DNA of 64,000 bases from Cylindrodendrum hubeiense (taxonomy: Eukaryota > Ascomycota > Sordariomycetes > Hypocreales > Nectriaceae). Under the pieces are notes generated by a model. It was not told where the DNA came from, searched no databases, and saw only the letters and a program-made list of their open reading frames with translations. The DNA lies in contig JAANBB010000001.1 in assembly GCA_014621425.1 (NCBI GenBank), forward strand, positions 124,001-188,000, read 5' to 3'. The translations under genes and the position numbers were made by a program. Shown piece by piece: positions 34,319 to 46,370 of this stretch (position 1 is the first letter of the stretch; each line of letters starts with the position of its first letter).

Positions 34319-36383
34319 ATGCTCTGCCATGGGTCAACACGAGCTTTGGCTGGCATCGCTGCCTTGCTGCCCTTGCTTTCACCAGCTGTCGCCGACGCTC
34401 CCATCTACACTGACCTGGAATCATATCAAAATGGATCGTTCGGGCAAAAGCCGCTCCAGAAATTCCACTCCGCGCCTCTCATTGGAGCCCCCATCTACCA
34501 GCTCAACTCGTTTGATCACGACGAGGTCGATGGTGCCGGTTATTTGTTCATGACAGGAGCTTATGGAGAGCGGTTTGGCCCAAGCATCGTCTCGGCCAAG
34601 GATCTCAGCCTTATCTGGGCTGACGAGAGGTTCTGGTATTCTCAAGCTGCCGAGACAAACATGTTCAAAAACCAACGGGTCATGTCAGTTTTCGTCGAGA
34701 GGGGAGTGCGCATCATCAACGAGCACTACCAGCCGCTATACTATGTGCGCCCACAAGGAGACCTAGTAGCCTATAGCGGCGATTCTCACGAAGCACATCT
34801 GACCATGGATGACACCGTTGTCATGATCGTGTGCCCAGAGAAGAACGTAAACCTAACAATGTTCGGCGGGCTTGAGTCCGACGCCGTCCTGAACTGCCAC
34901 GTTCAAGAGGTTGATCCAGTGGATAACAAGGTGCTCTTCCAGTTCTCGACACTGGACTTTTTTGACGTTACCGATACGTACTGGCAGTACAACGGAACGG
35001 GCGTGTATGATCTCGGTACAAAGGCGTTTGACTTTTGTCACATGAATAGTGTGCAAAAGGTGTGCAGGCCCAAACATATATGTGAGAAGCTACGCTAATA
35101 TGAGTATGTGTAGACTCCCGATGGAGACTTTCTTATCAGTTATCGCCACTTCAGCAGCATCATCCTCGTTGATGGCAAGACGAAAATGGTCAAATGGGTC
35201 ATGGGTGGCAAGCGCAATCAGTTCAAGGACATTAGCACCCGCGGCAGATCGGCTGTTTTTGCCTTTCAGCACCAGCCGCGCCTCACCGGCAGGTATCGCT
35301 TCACCGTTTTTGACAACGCCGGCCTTGATAACGGCTTCTGTGCCGGCCGCACTTGCTCTCGTGGCCTGGAGCTTGAGTATGACCCCGTCAAAAAAGAAGT
35401 CTGGGTGGTCGAGGAGTGGTACCACCCCCAAGACATCATGAGCATCTCGCGAGGAGGAGTTCAGCGGCTTCCTAATGGAAATACTCTTGTCGCCTGGGGC
35501 CAGAACCCGATGATTACCGAGCACACACCGGAAGGAAAGGTTGTCATGGATTTTCAGCGAAGTCAGGTTATTCACCATGATCATGGATTTCCCTCAATGC
35601 TTATCTATCGAGCCATGAAAGGTGATTGGGAGGGCAAGCCAACCTGGGGGCCTAACATTTCAGCCACCGTTGAGGTAGAGGGTGGACCGAAGAAAATATT
35701 TGTGTCATGGAATGGAGCGACTGCTGTTGATCAGTGGGTGCTGGTACGTTGCAAATCCTCATTGTGGGAAGTATATCTGGAGCTGACTTATTCTAGATCC
35801 AATCCAACGACATGGATGCGCTCACCGGATCTGGGAACGTGATCGCCCAATCTCCTCGCATGGGCTTCGAGACGTCATTTGACATCCCTTTTAACTCCAC
35901 CTTTGCACGAGTCGCTGCGCTTGATATCAACGGCACCATCATCGGCTCCACCCCTGCGGTTGAAATCAGCACCGGACAGTTACACAAACTCGACTATGAA
36001 ATCATCGACCTTGTACTCGAGGAACCTAATTCTCCTGACCCAACAACAACGGCAGAGCCTGTAATAATAACGCATACTCCAACTCCAACCCCATCACCAG
36101 TGAACCACAGTGGTTCGCAATGGGTCGACGACACTGGCTCTTCGTTGACCGTGTTCTACGTTGGAGCTGCTCTTGTTCTTACACTTGCTTTGTAAGTGGC
36201 CGCCCATTTTCTAACTCATGTTTAAAATTGTGTTTCAAACGCTCATACCTTTACAGAGCATATCTCCTATATGGGCGACAACAATTAATCCAACTTTGGA
36301 AGTTGATTCCTTGGAAGTTTGAAATCCCGAACTTGATGGCAGGATATGAACGGATAGATCCCGAGGAAGCGAAGAGCGCCTAA
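34319..36383 (+). CDS. Membrane-anchored arylsulfotransferase-type (ASST) protein
   Basis: Four exons (34319-35059, 35114-35743, 35797-36191, 36257-36383) with introns of 54, 53 and 65 nt sum to 630 residues. A signal peptide (about 1-26) is followed by a six-bladed propeller-like domain (about 60-480) typical of fungal arylsulfotransferase/ASST proteins: FDHDEVDGAGYLFMTGAYG, FDFCHMNSVQKTPDGDFLISYRH, GRYRFTVFDNAGLDNG, SRGGVQRLPNGNTLVAWGQNP. A Thr/Pro-rich linker, a single transmembrane helix (SLTVFYVGAALVLTLAL) and a short basic tail of about 35 residues follow. Bacterial ASST moves sulfate between phenols; the activity of fungal relatives is not settled, so the name is by fold. The last intron falls within the membrane helix, so without splicing the protein would end there. 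Confidence 0.87.
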
Positions 36384-36475
36384 TACCTTTAATACTAGTG
36401 CAGTAACAGTGGAGTAAATGCGCGGAATGGAATTATGAACACGTGTATATTAACCCGTCTTAAGTAATAATATCA

Positions 36476-38067
36476 CTATGTTAGAAGCAATTTTCCCTTT
36501 TTCTGGCCAAGGACGTCCTCCCAAGAATATTCAGTTCGGCTCACAAAGTCAAGACTGCTGAATCGTTCCTGCCAGACCTCCTCCAGCACCTCGAGAGCTT
36601 GCTTGATGTTCTCAAAATGACGTTTCTCGAGCATCAGCTGTAGCCTGGTACGAATCGCATCTGTGTGAATTCGAGTTTCGGCCTCTCCACCAGCGAGGAA
36701 GAGTGGGAATAACAGCGCGGTCTCAGGGAAGTCGTGCACGGGTACCTTAGACATGTGCCTAATGGTGTTGGAGACCTCTTGCTGTATCTTGGCGTGGAGA
36801 ATATGGATTCGGTCATCTTTTGAAGTAGAAGAGTAAGACGGAGGAGAGGTACTGCGCCGAAAGACGTGTCGCATTCGTCGATGAAGGTGGATGAGAGAAG
36901 CACTCCGAAATGCCTCTGCCAGGGCGGCAAGTATTAAGCTCGTATCATTCTGGTACTGCCACTGTTGTAACTGGCGTTCGATCTCAAGACATTCTTGATT
37001 AAATGTAACCCAGTCACTCGGGCTAGTCAAAGGAGCTCGGAGATGGTTGATTTCAGAAATGAAAACTAACAATCCGGAGGCAGCCCCCAGGTACGTGTCA
37101 ACGCCGACGGTGATGTCCTCGAAATAGTTTCCTTTCATCAACGGCTCAGTCCCAAGCGTGACACTCCCAAGAATATCATGATATGCAAAGTTTCGTAGGA
37201 CGAATTGACCCTCTTGGCTCGATTTTAGCGCGTCAGGACCACATAAACTTTTCTTTCCCGAGTGATCTTGCACTCGAGCTGACATTATAATGTGCTTTGC
37301 CCCAAGAAGGTGATGATACCAATCAGACCGATTTCCCAAACATACTTCAGAAGTCAAGAGCGCGAGACAGGCTGCTGAATTGGTTTCGTATGAATGGGTG
37401 GTGTTTTGTTGACTTGATACTGATGTGGCAAGGGCTGATAGTGCGCGTGAGCGAGCCTCGATAGCTGTGAGCTGGTAGGAAGGGTCTGTGGTGGACATGT
37501 GGCCCGATGACCAGGCAATCAGTGCCTCGTAAAGTGCGGGCGACTCCATGGCCATGGGCAGAAATGCTGTTTGACCATTAGTCGAACAGGAGCATGATAT
37601 TTATGACGAAAAACTCATACCTGACAGGAAACAATTATGTTCCATACTTGTTGTCAGCAGCCCTGTCAAGACAGTGACGTAGTAGCTCATTATATGCCTC
37701 CTTTTCGTTCGCTCAACATCTCCACCCGAATAGGGCGGATGCCACTGTGGTTGCATGTCTGAAACTTCAATACGGCCGAGTGGAGTGTTCTCAGCCTCCT
37801 TTAGTTTATCAGCAGAGCATGCGCGTCTGACTATTGAGCGCTTGGGTTCACGAACACACTCGAGGTTAAGACGAGAGCATGCTCCACACACAGGAAAGGT
37901 GTTTTGAAGACATTTCTTCCGCCTATGAGTCAAGTTTAGCAACCAAGACCTAGGCTAAGCATCAGTTGCGAATCATCCTACCGTTGGCGGCACGTCAGAC
38001 ATCCCGTTTTATCATGTTTGGAACCATTCCTGCTTCTCTTATCTTTCCCTCTTAATGGCTCGGACAT
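36476..38067 (-). CDS. Zn2Cys6 transcription factor with fungal_trans_2-type domain
   Basis: Three exons (38067-37982, 37922-37621, 37566-36476) with 59- and 54-nt introns sum to 492 residues. The binuclear zinc cluster is split by the first intron and reads CLTCRQRRKKC...CGACSRLNLEC (Cys23, Cys26 and onwards). A short linker with KRSIVRRA follows, then a long helical regulatory domain (about 120-490; FLPMAMESPALYEALIAWSS, LGAKHIIMSARV) as in the fungal_trans_2 family. It is nuclear and DNA-binding, with unknown targets. The start is ATG 38067, since the longer frame begins at GTG. It lies head-to-tail, 456 bp downstream of an MDR oxidoreductase, a common regulator-enzyme neighbourhood; co-regulation is inference. 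Confidence 0.9.
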
Positions 38068-38523
38068 TTCAAAGGCGTGATTTGGACGATTCCTTGCCGG
38101 GACTGCAAGGACCAGCCATATGTCGGTGGTTTGTGAGGAGCCCGTTGAAAGCGGCGGGGTTGCAAACGTCACGATTAATGATTAGGCTCTACTCGTTATC
38201 TAGGCAAGTCACCTGACGCCCATTACAGTGTGGGGCTAGATTGACTCGCGGCATTCTTCAGTGGCCTTTAGTGTCTTAGCGTAGAATTGGTTGTGACTGA
38301 AGTATCGATCCGATGCATCCTCAGCGCCCATTCACTTGCATCGATAATATTGTCTATTAAGTATACGCCTTAATTCGAATTCAGATTACTGATATACATG
38401 CTCCGTATCCATAACGCGTTGCGGCACAAGTCGGCATACACCTGGTGATGGGGATTATGGTCTTCCTACATACTTCTCTTGCACTTTCTGCAACATATGA
38501 CATTCTTGAACTAACTCGAAATC
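38068..38523. other. Short intergenic region
   Basis: 456 bp between the regulator and the MDR gene, both on the minus strand. It holds the regulator promoter and the MDR 3' end; nothing else seen. Confidence 0.55.
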
Positions 38524-39634
38524 TCACGGGATTCGGATAACTATCTTGCCAGTGTGTTGTGCGCTCCACAAGTAATCGTATGCCTCTCTCGTCTGTTCAA
38601 AGTCAAAGATGCGGTCAATCACGGGCCGGATACCACTGGCCTCGAAGCAAGCTAACATATCCTGCAATTGCTCCCGAGATCCCACAACAACACCCCGCAG
38701 AATACAATGACGGTCCAAAGCCAAGAATGCTGCATCAGGTCCCCGCAAGTCTCGGCCAGCTCCGAGTGGATCTGGGTTTGTGATGTGGCCGATGCTGTGG
38801 ATCAATCCATTGAAGCCAATGGCATCAAATGACGCCTGCAGTGTGAGAGTGCCTCCAACTTCAATGATATGATCCACGCCCTTCCCCATGGTGATGGCTT
38901 TGGCTTCAGCGGCCCAATCGGGGTTCGTTCTATAGTTGATGGTATGGGTCGCGCCGAGCTGCTTCGCTTTTTTGAGTTTCTCATCGGAGGAAGAGGTGAC
39001 AATGGTGATCGCTCCGGCTGCATGTGCAATCTGCAGTCCAAAGGTTGAAACACCACCCGTGCCTTGAAGTAGGACAACCTGTCCGGGACGAACCGGCACT
39101 AGGCCATAGAGCGCATTCCACGCCGTCAGGGCTGCACATGGCAAGCAAGATGCTTCCTCGAACGACAAGTAGTCGGGGATCTTGACAACTCCAGTCTTGG
39201 GGAAAACAAAATATTCTCCAAGCAGACCTTGGACCTCGCCTCCGAGTTGACTCAAGCTCGTCTCGTAGGTCAGTCGTCCTGCAATGTGGTCCTGGGTGAA
39301 GCTGGCTAGGACCCTGTCGCCGACTTTCCATTCAGTGACACCCTCGCCAACTTCTTCAACAATGCCTGTATAAGTGGTTAGAATACGAATTGGCAATTGA
39401 GTCCTTGGTGCAGTATCACATACCTGCCCCGTCACTGCCAGGGACCAGAGCGTCAGGTCCCGGGAATGGATAAGTTCCCATGGCAAGAATTCCATCTCTC
39501 CAGTTTAGCGACATGGCCTTGAGACGGACAAGGATTTGCCCGAGTTTTGGGGACTCTCTAGCGACATTTCGTAGTGTCAGACAATCAAATCCGTTCTTCT
39601 CGGGCAAGTAATACTGTTGGAAGGTTTGCGACAT
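38524..39634 (-). CDS. Zinc-type alcohol dehydrogenase-like oxidoreductase (MDR superfamily)
   Basis: Two exons (39634-39424, 39365-38524) across a 58-nt intron (GTATGT donor, branch TCTAAC, acceptor CAG) give 350 residues. The GroES-like N-terminal part contains LNWRDGILAMGTYPFPGPDALVPGSDGAG, and the Rossmann domain carries the nucleotide motif LLQGTGGVSTFGLQIAHAAGA, then IVTSSSDEKL and GATHTINY, the pattern of NADPH-dependent quinone oxidoreductases. The catalytic zinc Cys/His set is absent, so it is probably a zinc-free reductase despite the family name. Substrate unknown. Cytosolic. A decayed relative lies at 23900-24887, with which it shares the order of motifs and an equivalent AGAITIVT block. 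The C-terminus GKIVIRIP is complete. Confidence 0.93.
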
Positions 39635-39795
39635 GGTGATGTGGTGAGGATGCTTGCCGAGTTATTGTGAGGTAGTAAAATGTAACGAGATTGTTGAGGA
39701 ATGGAAATGATCGAAATATATACTACATCAGCGGCCGAGAACATTTGAGTTCACCTGCCTGCTTGGTAATCGAGAGAATAGTGCAAATACTGGAC

Positions 39796-39867
39796 GAGTT
39801 TGGCGAGTTTGGCGTGATGGGCGGGTTGAGCGTATTTGGCGTGTTAGGCGTATTTGGCGTATTTGGC
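39796..39867 (+). repeat. Eight 9-bp tandem repeats
   Basis: Eight head-to-tail 9-bp units of the type GTATTTGGC/GAGTTTGGC run without a gap, about 160-230 bp upstream of the MDR start codon. The unit keeps one frame and would read Gly-Val-Phe, but the surrounding frame is not a credible gene. It may alter promoter spacing. Confidence 0.8.
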
Positions 39868-40224
39868 GTTCTTCGTCGTCGGCGCGATTGGTGTGTTTGG
39901 TACGATTTTCGGCGCATTTACCGCATCAAACACGAGTACTCCGCCTCCGTTCTGATTGAAGCTATATCATTGCATTACTCACCCTTACAGCTAAACATGA
40001 CCCAAACTCCAGGATGCACTACCATGCTCCAAATAGTCATTCTAACAGTATCACGTGATTCCCGACCTCATCGCTGACATCTTCACCGGATTGTTAACTT
40101 AGTGCTGACATTCTCACATCACAATTCCTCAATTACGTTCACCACACATCTAATAAGTGTGCATCGCAAAGTGGGAGGTACGCTTCTAAACCCGATTATT
40201 GAGAACCCGAGCCCCTCCTTGCTC

Positions 40225-40678
40225 ATGGCATCGGCCTGGTTGGCACAGCGGGAGCTTGGTAGATTACCAAGAAAGCGATCTGCTAATCATGAGGAGTATA
40301 GTCAGTTCAGCTCATACACACCGCTCTTTGATGATGATGGAGACAGTGGCACTCTGTACTATGATCAGTATCAGCTATTTGGGCGCGTTCAGCCGATTCA
40401 CTCATGGACGCTACACTCCAGCCTTCTACAGATACCAGGTCGACCGAGCTCCAGACGACAAATCAACACGCATCGTTCCTGTTATGGATGCTGTTCTTGG
40501 TACTTTACTCATATTCTCAAACACCAGGGCTGTAGCAGCAGCTCTCTGCACTTTCTTTCAGACTTTGGGCGTTGGGCTACGCATCAAGGACGGCAAACCT
40601 CCCTGGACGGACCTTACCTTGGCTTCTGTAGCTGCCTACGGTACATGGGATTCGATTAGAATACCTTCATTGCTTTGA
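40225..40678 (+). CDS. Small predicted membrane protein
   Basis: Two open frames overlap here; a phase-2 intron (40296-40392, GTATAG donor, TTCAG acceptor) joins them into a 118-residue protein beginning MASAWLAQRELG. The second exon carries the features that look real: RFTHGRYTPAFYRYQVDRAP, then two or three hydrophobic segments (VPVMDAVLGTLLIF, AVAAALCTFFQTLGVGL, TLASVAAYGTW). I recall similar short fungal membrane proteins of unknown function but cannot name the family. A simple frameshift in place of an intron would also explain the two frames, so either a short gene or a pseudogene is possible. Confidence 0.45.
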
Positions 40679-41298
40679 CCAGCCAAGACATTATAAAGCT
40701 GGCGGTATGACACCTTGAGCTGAAAATTCGTGGTCCGGAAAATATAAGCAAACATTAGCCATTGCAGAAGCAAAAGCAGGTACAAGAGTAAATCAGTTAA
40801 TCTTTGCAAATTGCATTGACTGGAAATGTTTATTTTGCCGCTCCGACTTCTCTCTATTTTATATCCTTCCGCTCAGCGTTTGAATGCCCATGAGACACCG
40901 CGAGACTTTTGAGTCAGTGAAATAAGAAGACAAGATCCTCACAAGAGCTGGCAAAGTTTTAGATCAGCAATCAAAGAACAAAGGCGCATCAGTAAGTTGA
41001 TGTGTCCTCGGTCAGATCATGTGAACAGGACAATTTCCAGGCATATAAGCCAGGATCTTCAGCTCGTGTTGGGTGCTGAATAAGCATGGCCAGTATAGTG
41101 GCCATCTTATCATTATTATCCCGGTCGGGCCCGCTATTCAAATGAGCACCTAGGGTGAATAATTCACGATCTTATGCATCCTCCCTCTTCAGACATTTCA
41201 AGATTTAGCGCTTTCAAAGCAAAATACTATCGATTTCCGGAAACCAATAACACACCTACTACTTTGCTACAACCCTCTCCTAAAACAAGTCTTCGAAG
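40679..41298. other. Intergenic region upstream of the F-box-like gene
   Basis: 620 bp, AT-rich, no reading frame with family features. It should contain the promoter of the next gene. Confidence 0.55.
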
Positions 41299-42807
41299 AT
41301 GCACCTCCCCTCAGAAATTAGGCATGAAATCGTTTCCCACTTTATACAACAAGAGGATGACTCATGGAATCACTGGGATGGTGGGCAGACATACAATACG
41401 TCTTTATGTCTATCTGCAAATAGCACCCCTTTCGATAAACTGTTTTTCTACTGCCCTGCCCCTAGTGTTGAGACCCTGCTTCTTGTGCGGCTCGTCTCAC
41501 GCGACTGGTATCAGACAGCCACACTCCTGCTGCGGGAGCATTTTTGGTGGCCTCTCAACTTTGATTCAAAGTCTTCTCTACAAAGGGTATCAGACTGCTG
41601 CCTTCCCATTAAGGCGAATCTGTCCAATAGCACCCTTTGGCCATTGTCGAGTCAGATTGTCAGAAAACTATGCATGACAGAAATATCGGATGCTCTGACA
41701 TTCTGGAGACGCTACACCGTGGATTACGACCTGGTTCAGCGAGTGGAGTATGATTTGCCGTACATTGAACGTTGCAAGTCCACAGATGAGCTGTTTGAAC
41801 TCTGGGACGGAACCCAAGCACAAATTCACTATGATAAGTCCAGCGAGCATGGACTTCTGCGCAACTTGTTCAGCGCCCTTGAAAAGGTCGAAGCATTCAG
41901 CATTTCGTTTCCGCTAGCCAAACCCGTACTATACTACGACAGTGACAAGGCTCCATGCTACGACATGCAGGCAATTGATGAAATTGCCGCCACTATCCAG
42001 CACGGACTAAGCTTGAATGCGTTCCAACATCTTGTTGATCTACGTCTCAATCTTCCGTGCACACGAGATGTCGAACGCTTCACACATGGCATGTCAAAAG
42101 ATGCGCGTGATCGGCTAAGGCATCTACGTATACAGATCATGGACGAGACAGGCCAAAATGGAAATGACGAGGTTGAAAACATCGGTGACGAGGACCCTGA
42201 CGATGTCGCTGATGGAGACTACGATTGGGATAACACGGCCCCAAGCAATTTGCAGGTTGAATACCCCAATAAAAAACACCAAAGCGCGATTTGGGACCTT
42301 GTGGGGTCGTGCCAGAACCTCGAATCTCTCTCCATCACAGCAACCCATTTCCTTGATTTGGATCAACTCAGTTGGATTCAATCATCTAACTCCGGGGGTC
42401 TTCAGTTTTTGTCACTCCGTCGCATCTGGACAAGCATCTCTTCCATTGTAGGGCTGCTGCGGGCTCACACAACATCCAAAAGCCTCTCACTGTTGCGAGG
42501 TATCGAATTAAACAAAGTCAAGGTCCATACAAATGGCGGAAACTGGTCCGAGTTGTTCATCTACTTGAGAGAGAACTGTCCCGACCTTGTTTGCAGCAGG
42601 GTGGAAAACCTCACCTATTTTGTGAACCACCGGGATCATGAGCCTAATAATAAGATATATGAGAACTCTAATCCCATATGGACTGATAACGAGGAAGATC
42701 AGGATGAGTTGCGAAAATTGACGCGACATCTCATCTCGAAGGCAGGTGGAAGAGAATACTACCCGGTTGAGTGTTGGGATGAGATAATCTATGACGATGA
42801 AGAGTGA
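41299..42807 (+). CDS. F-box-like protein of unknown function
   Basis: Single-exon gene of 502 residues. The N-terminus MHLPSEIRHEIVSHFI followed by LLLVRLVSRDWYQTATLLL resembles a divergent F-box (Leu-Pro, then a hydrophobic helix and an Arg-Asp-Trp segment), interrupted by a 35-residue insert. The rest is helical and beta-rich with leucine-rich stretches (LTCQNLESLSITATHFLDLDQL-type) and an acidic segment DEDPDDVADGDYDWD (about 295-310). F-box proteins deliver substrates to SCF ubiquitin ligases; that role is only suggested. No signal peptide or membrane helix. Many such genes in fungi are lineage-specific. Confidence 0.7.
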   Translation: MHLPSEIRHEIVSHFIQQEDDSWNHWDGGQTYNTSLCLSANSTPFDKLFFYCPAPSVETLLLVRLVSRDWYQTATLLLREHFWWPLNFDSKSSLQRVSDCCLPIKANLSNSTLWPLSSQIVRKLCMTEISDALTFWRRYTVDYDLVQRVEYDLPYIERCKSTDELFELWDGTQAQIHYDKSSEHGLLRNLFSALEKVEAFSISFPLAKPVLYYDSDKAPCYDMQAIDEIAATIQHGLSLNAFQHLVDLRLNLPCTRDVERFTHGMSKDARDRLRHLRIQIMDETGQNGNDEVENIGDEDPDDVADGDYDWDNTAPSNLQVEYPNKKHQSAIWDLVGSCQNLESLSITATHFLDLDQLSWIQSSNSGGLQFLSLRRIWTSISSIVGLLRAHTTSKSLSLLRGIELNKVKVHTNGGNWSELFIYLRENCPDLVCSRVENLTYFVNHRDHEPNNKIYENSNPIWTDNEEDQDELRKLTRHLISKAGGREYYPVECWDEIIYDDEE

Positions 42808-43349
42808 ACACTTCGGATCATGGCATTATTTTATATGTGATAGGAGGCTAATCAAGTACTTACATCCTCCTCCTCCATCCTAACTCCCACCTAGTCAAGT
42901 AAAAGACTCCTCAAAGTGGTCTATTACCCCGGTTGAGCTACCTGCGCAAAATAACATTGAATCGTCAAGTCTGCACATTTCTTCCTCATTTGGTATAGTT
43001 TTATCCAAGTCACCCAATTTAATGGAGAATCTTTTTTTTGCGTAGATAAGAAGGCTCGCCCGCTTTTCTCTAACTTAAGTAGTGTAGCAAGTCGAGTCTT
43101 GAATGAAATGGCTCGCCGGCTCGGGCCGTATCCCCGGGGTCTAGGGTAGGCAGACATTTGGAGTGCGTTCTGCCGTACGTGACCGCCTGTCACCAAGCCA
43201 GGTATTATTATTATAAATCACCCTCGCCGAGCTGCAGCGCCCCAATATTGTATTCCTAGTATCTATCTTGAAATCAACTAGCATACATGCTAAAAAACCG
43301 ATATTGAACAGTCATGGATGAAGTCTAGAATTGCAGGTAGCCTGTTAAG
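42808..43349. other. Intergenic region
   Basis: 540 bp with no supportable gene; a 90-codon minus frame lacks family features. The right end is the promoter and leader of the second Zn2Cys6 regulator. Confidence 0.5.
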
Positions 43350-45043
43350 ATGGGAAACACGGGAAAGCCTAGCAGGGGATGTGCCACATGCAGGCAGAGA
43401 AAAGTCAAGGTGCCTGAATATGCCGAGCCACCCGACCTTCAGGGGTGTAACTGATTGGAATATAGTGTGATCTATTGATGCCAGCATGCTCTAACTGTTT
43501 GAAGGGAAGGTGGACCTGCCCGGGAGTTCTTTCCGATACCGATGTCACGTTCCGCAATCAGCACATGGTCGTGTCCTGGGATTCGAGTACATCCCGCTCG
43601 AACAATAAGAGGGACCCTTCGGATAAGGGAATTAGCCAACGGACACGCGAAGTTTCAATGCCACTTTGGGATCGGGCGACCACATTCTTTGTCAGTCAAT
43701 ATGTGTTCAGCGTTGACGGCGATAGTAGCTCTGCTCCTAAAAGAGGAACGTACGAATACTTACCGGCGCTTCTTCAACAGGAGAGAGCTACAGGTGTTCT
43801 GGGGACTGTCGTTGCAGCTGCAGGTCTTGCTGCCTTAGCCAACTCCGGGAACTCGGCTGTCTGGAGATCCGAGGCCTACGGCTTGTGTGGAAAGGCCATT
43901 CGCCAATTGCAGCTTATGCTGAAGGACCCAGTTGAGATGAAGTCGGACCAAACCCTCGCCGCAATCATGCTAATGGGCACATTTGAGGTGAGAGCTGTAT
44001 TCACTGGCTGATGACTATGCCTCTTTCGTCTGTATTTAGCCACTGACTGGGTTTCTTTCCAGGCCATTGCATCAGGGAATGCAGAATCCATGAAGTCCTT
44101 CGGTCATCATGTTATTGCTGCCGCTCGATGCATAGAAATACGTGGACCCAATCAGTTCCGCAGCGAAGCATCAGCAAGGCTATTTGTACAGGTGCGGAGA
44201 ATAATTGTAATCTCCCCTAGCTGCTGATGTCCCCCGCCAATTTCTCACAATTATCAGATGATGACTTGCCACCAACTACAAGAGCCAGTACCATATGCTC
44301 TCACACGATGGTGTCGCTGGGCAGAGAGCTCCCAACAGCCACGAGACGAAGTTGTGTCCAACCGCTTCGCTGAGATCAACGAGCACTTGGCGGCCCTCCG
44401 GGCTGACATAAAGCGCAAAGGTGTCTTTGACCCCTTAGCCATCTCTGCAACACTCCTTCCAGTTGATGACATGCTCGAGAACTGGAGAAATGATTTACCA
44501 GCAAATTGGAACATCAAGTCGTACCGAAATCTTAGCTCCGCCGGCTCTCAGGTGGATAGTTTTAACTCAAAGTATGATGTGTACCCGGATCTGTGGATCG
44601 CATCTATGTGGAACAACTACCGGATGCTGCGTCTTTTAATCCATGAGTCGATCATATCAGCAACACTGCGGTTCGGCACAGCTGAGGACATAAAAGCCGC
44701 CCAAAGCTCAGCCAAGGTTCTCGTTAATATGGCTGAGCAAGTGTGCCATAGCGTGTCGTACCATTTAGGGTATGAGTGTCATCGAACCCTGGGGAAAGCA
44801 GGAGACTCGGCTACAACGATGCCAACTCCTGGTGGTTACCTACTTCTGTGGCCAATCTTCCTCTCAGGGATGTTGAGGACAACATCTAAAGACCAGAAAG
44901 CTTGGATATCGTCAAAATTGCGTCAAATGGCAATGAACATGGGTCTCCAACTTGCCATGTCGATGGCGGAGGCCTTGGACCATATGGCTTTATCTTTTTC
45001 CGACAGCGAGACATGGTTTATTGGAGAGTTCTATCCTCATTAA
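43350..45043 (+). CDS. Zn2Cys6 transcription factor
   Basis: Four exons (43350-43409, 43466-43987, 44063-44191, 44258-45043) with introns of 56, 75 and 66 nt sum to 498 residues. The first exon is only 20 codons, and the zinc cluster is assembled across the first intron: GCATCRQRKVK then CDLLMPACSNCLKGRWTC, giving the Cx2Cx6C...Cx2Cx6C spacing. The remainder is the long helical domain of fungal regulators (LAAIMLMGTFEAIASGN; WIASMWNNYRMLRLLIHES; TPGGYLLLWPIFLSG). Similar proteins regulate secondary-metabolite and nutrient genes; targets here are unknown. The start is fixed by the need to include the first two zinc-cluster cysteines. Confidence 0.9.
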
Positions 45044-46370
45044 TTAACATAGCCTCAGCAACTTCACCGAGTGTATTTACGGCAGCGCATAATATATTTG
45101 GGGGTGCTAGACATGATTTGGGCAACGTTCGCGGCCCACCATTCACTGTTTTAGCAAAAGCGAATGCGATGCCGCAAATGATAATTTGAGAGGAAATGAA
45201 CGAGACGCGTTTGCAGTGTAAAATGGAAAACAGAAACTGTCTACCAGTTCAGGGGTGATTAAAACGGCTTATCACATTAATCGGAATAATCTCATCCTTG
45301 ACCAATACCATATACAGTATAGGGCATCTCCCAGTAGATGCATTTAGGTTGGACTGACTATCTATGTACAGCAAGTGTTTAAGACCATAACCAGGTCGTC
45401 GCGATGTTTCCGGCGGTGTAGGCGCTGGAAAGTAAGGCGGCCAACGTAAATCCGCTCATGCGGGCTCCAGGACTCACGGGAGTCGGCGGAACCATCAGCG
45501 AATATCGCCTTCTGCCCCACATCCACCTCGGATAAGGTAAGTGTACTCCGTAAGACTAACGTCATCCCTAATTGGTTGACAAGGATGTGTGGGTTAGGGA
45601 GCTAAATTATTACTGGTCGGCCCGCATCGACTTCCTTGAAGAGTAAACGGCATGCGCAATTGAAACTTCACTACCTACATGTAGCATCAGAAAACAGGAC
45701 CACCAGCGACGAAAATTTTCATGCGATAAACGCCAGTCTGGTTCCACATCCACTGGGTAAGACCTAGTTTCTTACTTGCCATTTGATCTGCTCGCTAGTG
45801 AACTCAAACATGAATGGCCGGCTCGCATCACCTACCTTAGAGATGGGCGGAATGCCGATCTCAGCCGTGTTAGCTTCTATCACACAAAACGCCAGGGAGC
45901 AAAGCTCTGCATCTAGTGGTCTAGCCTTTTAATAAGATGAAACAGAAAAGAAAAAGTTCTTACCAACCGGCTTATGAATTGCTGCATCTCTGGAGCAGAG
46001 TAATCCCGTGTTCCCAATGCGGACGCATATCACGGCAAAGCCGTGCTACTAAATTTGACAGCAACTCGTACCAGACTACAGCCCTTCGCAATTTTTTCCA
46101 AATTGGGATGTAGAACTTAAGCTAGGCGAAGCAGTACCTGCTGAAATGTGTGAAGGTCGCCCATAGCTGCTTACGCCCTGCAGCCACAATCTGCGCCCAG
46201 TCACAAAAGATCCATTTGCCATAATTTCGTTCAGACATATAAGTGATGCCATCTGCTTCTTTATAAGTCCCATCCTAGCTTTTCCAGCTTAATTTGACAG
46301 AAAGCTTGCATAGCCTGTATACTTTCCACGTGTCGGCTTTCTCGTTCTTTTTACTATTACACCCGACATC
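45044..46370. other. Intergenic region with a possible gene remnant
   Basis: 1.3 kb. On the minus strand about 45910-45765 has an open stretch that includes AEIGIPPISK and RPFMFEFTSEQIKW and looks protein-like, ending at an apparent stop; 45565-45362 has another 67-codon frame. I cannot assign a family or a full gene model, so these may be relics of a lost gene. Confidence 0.35.
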
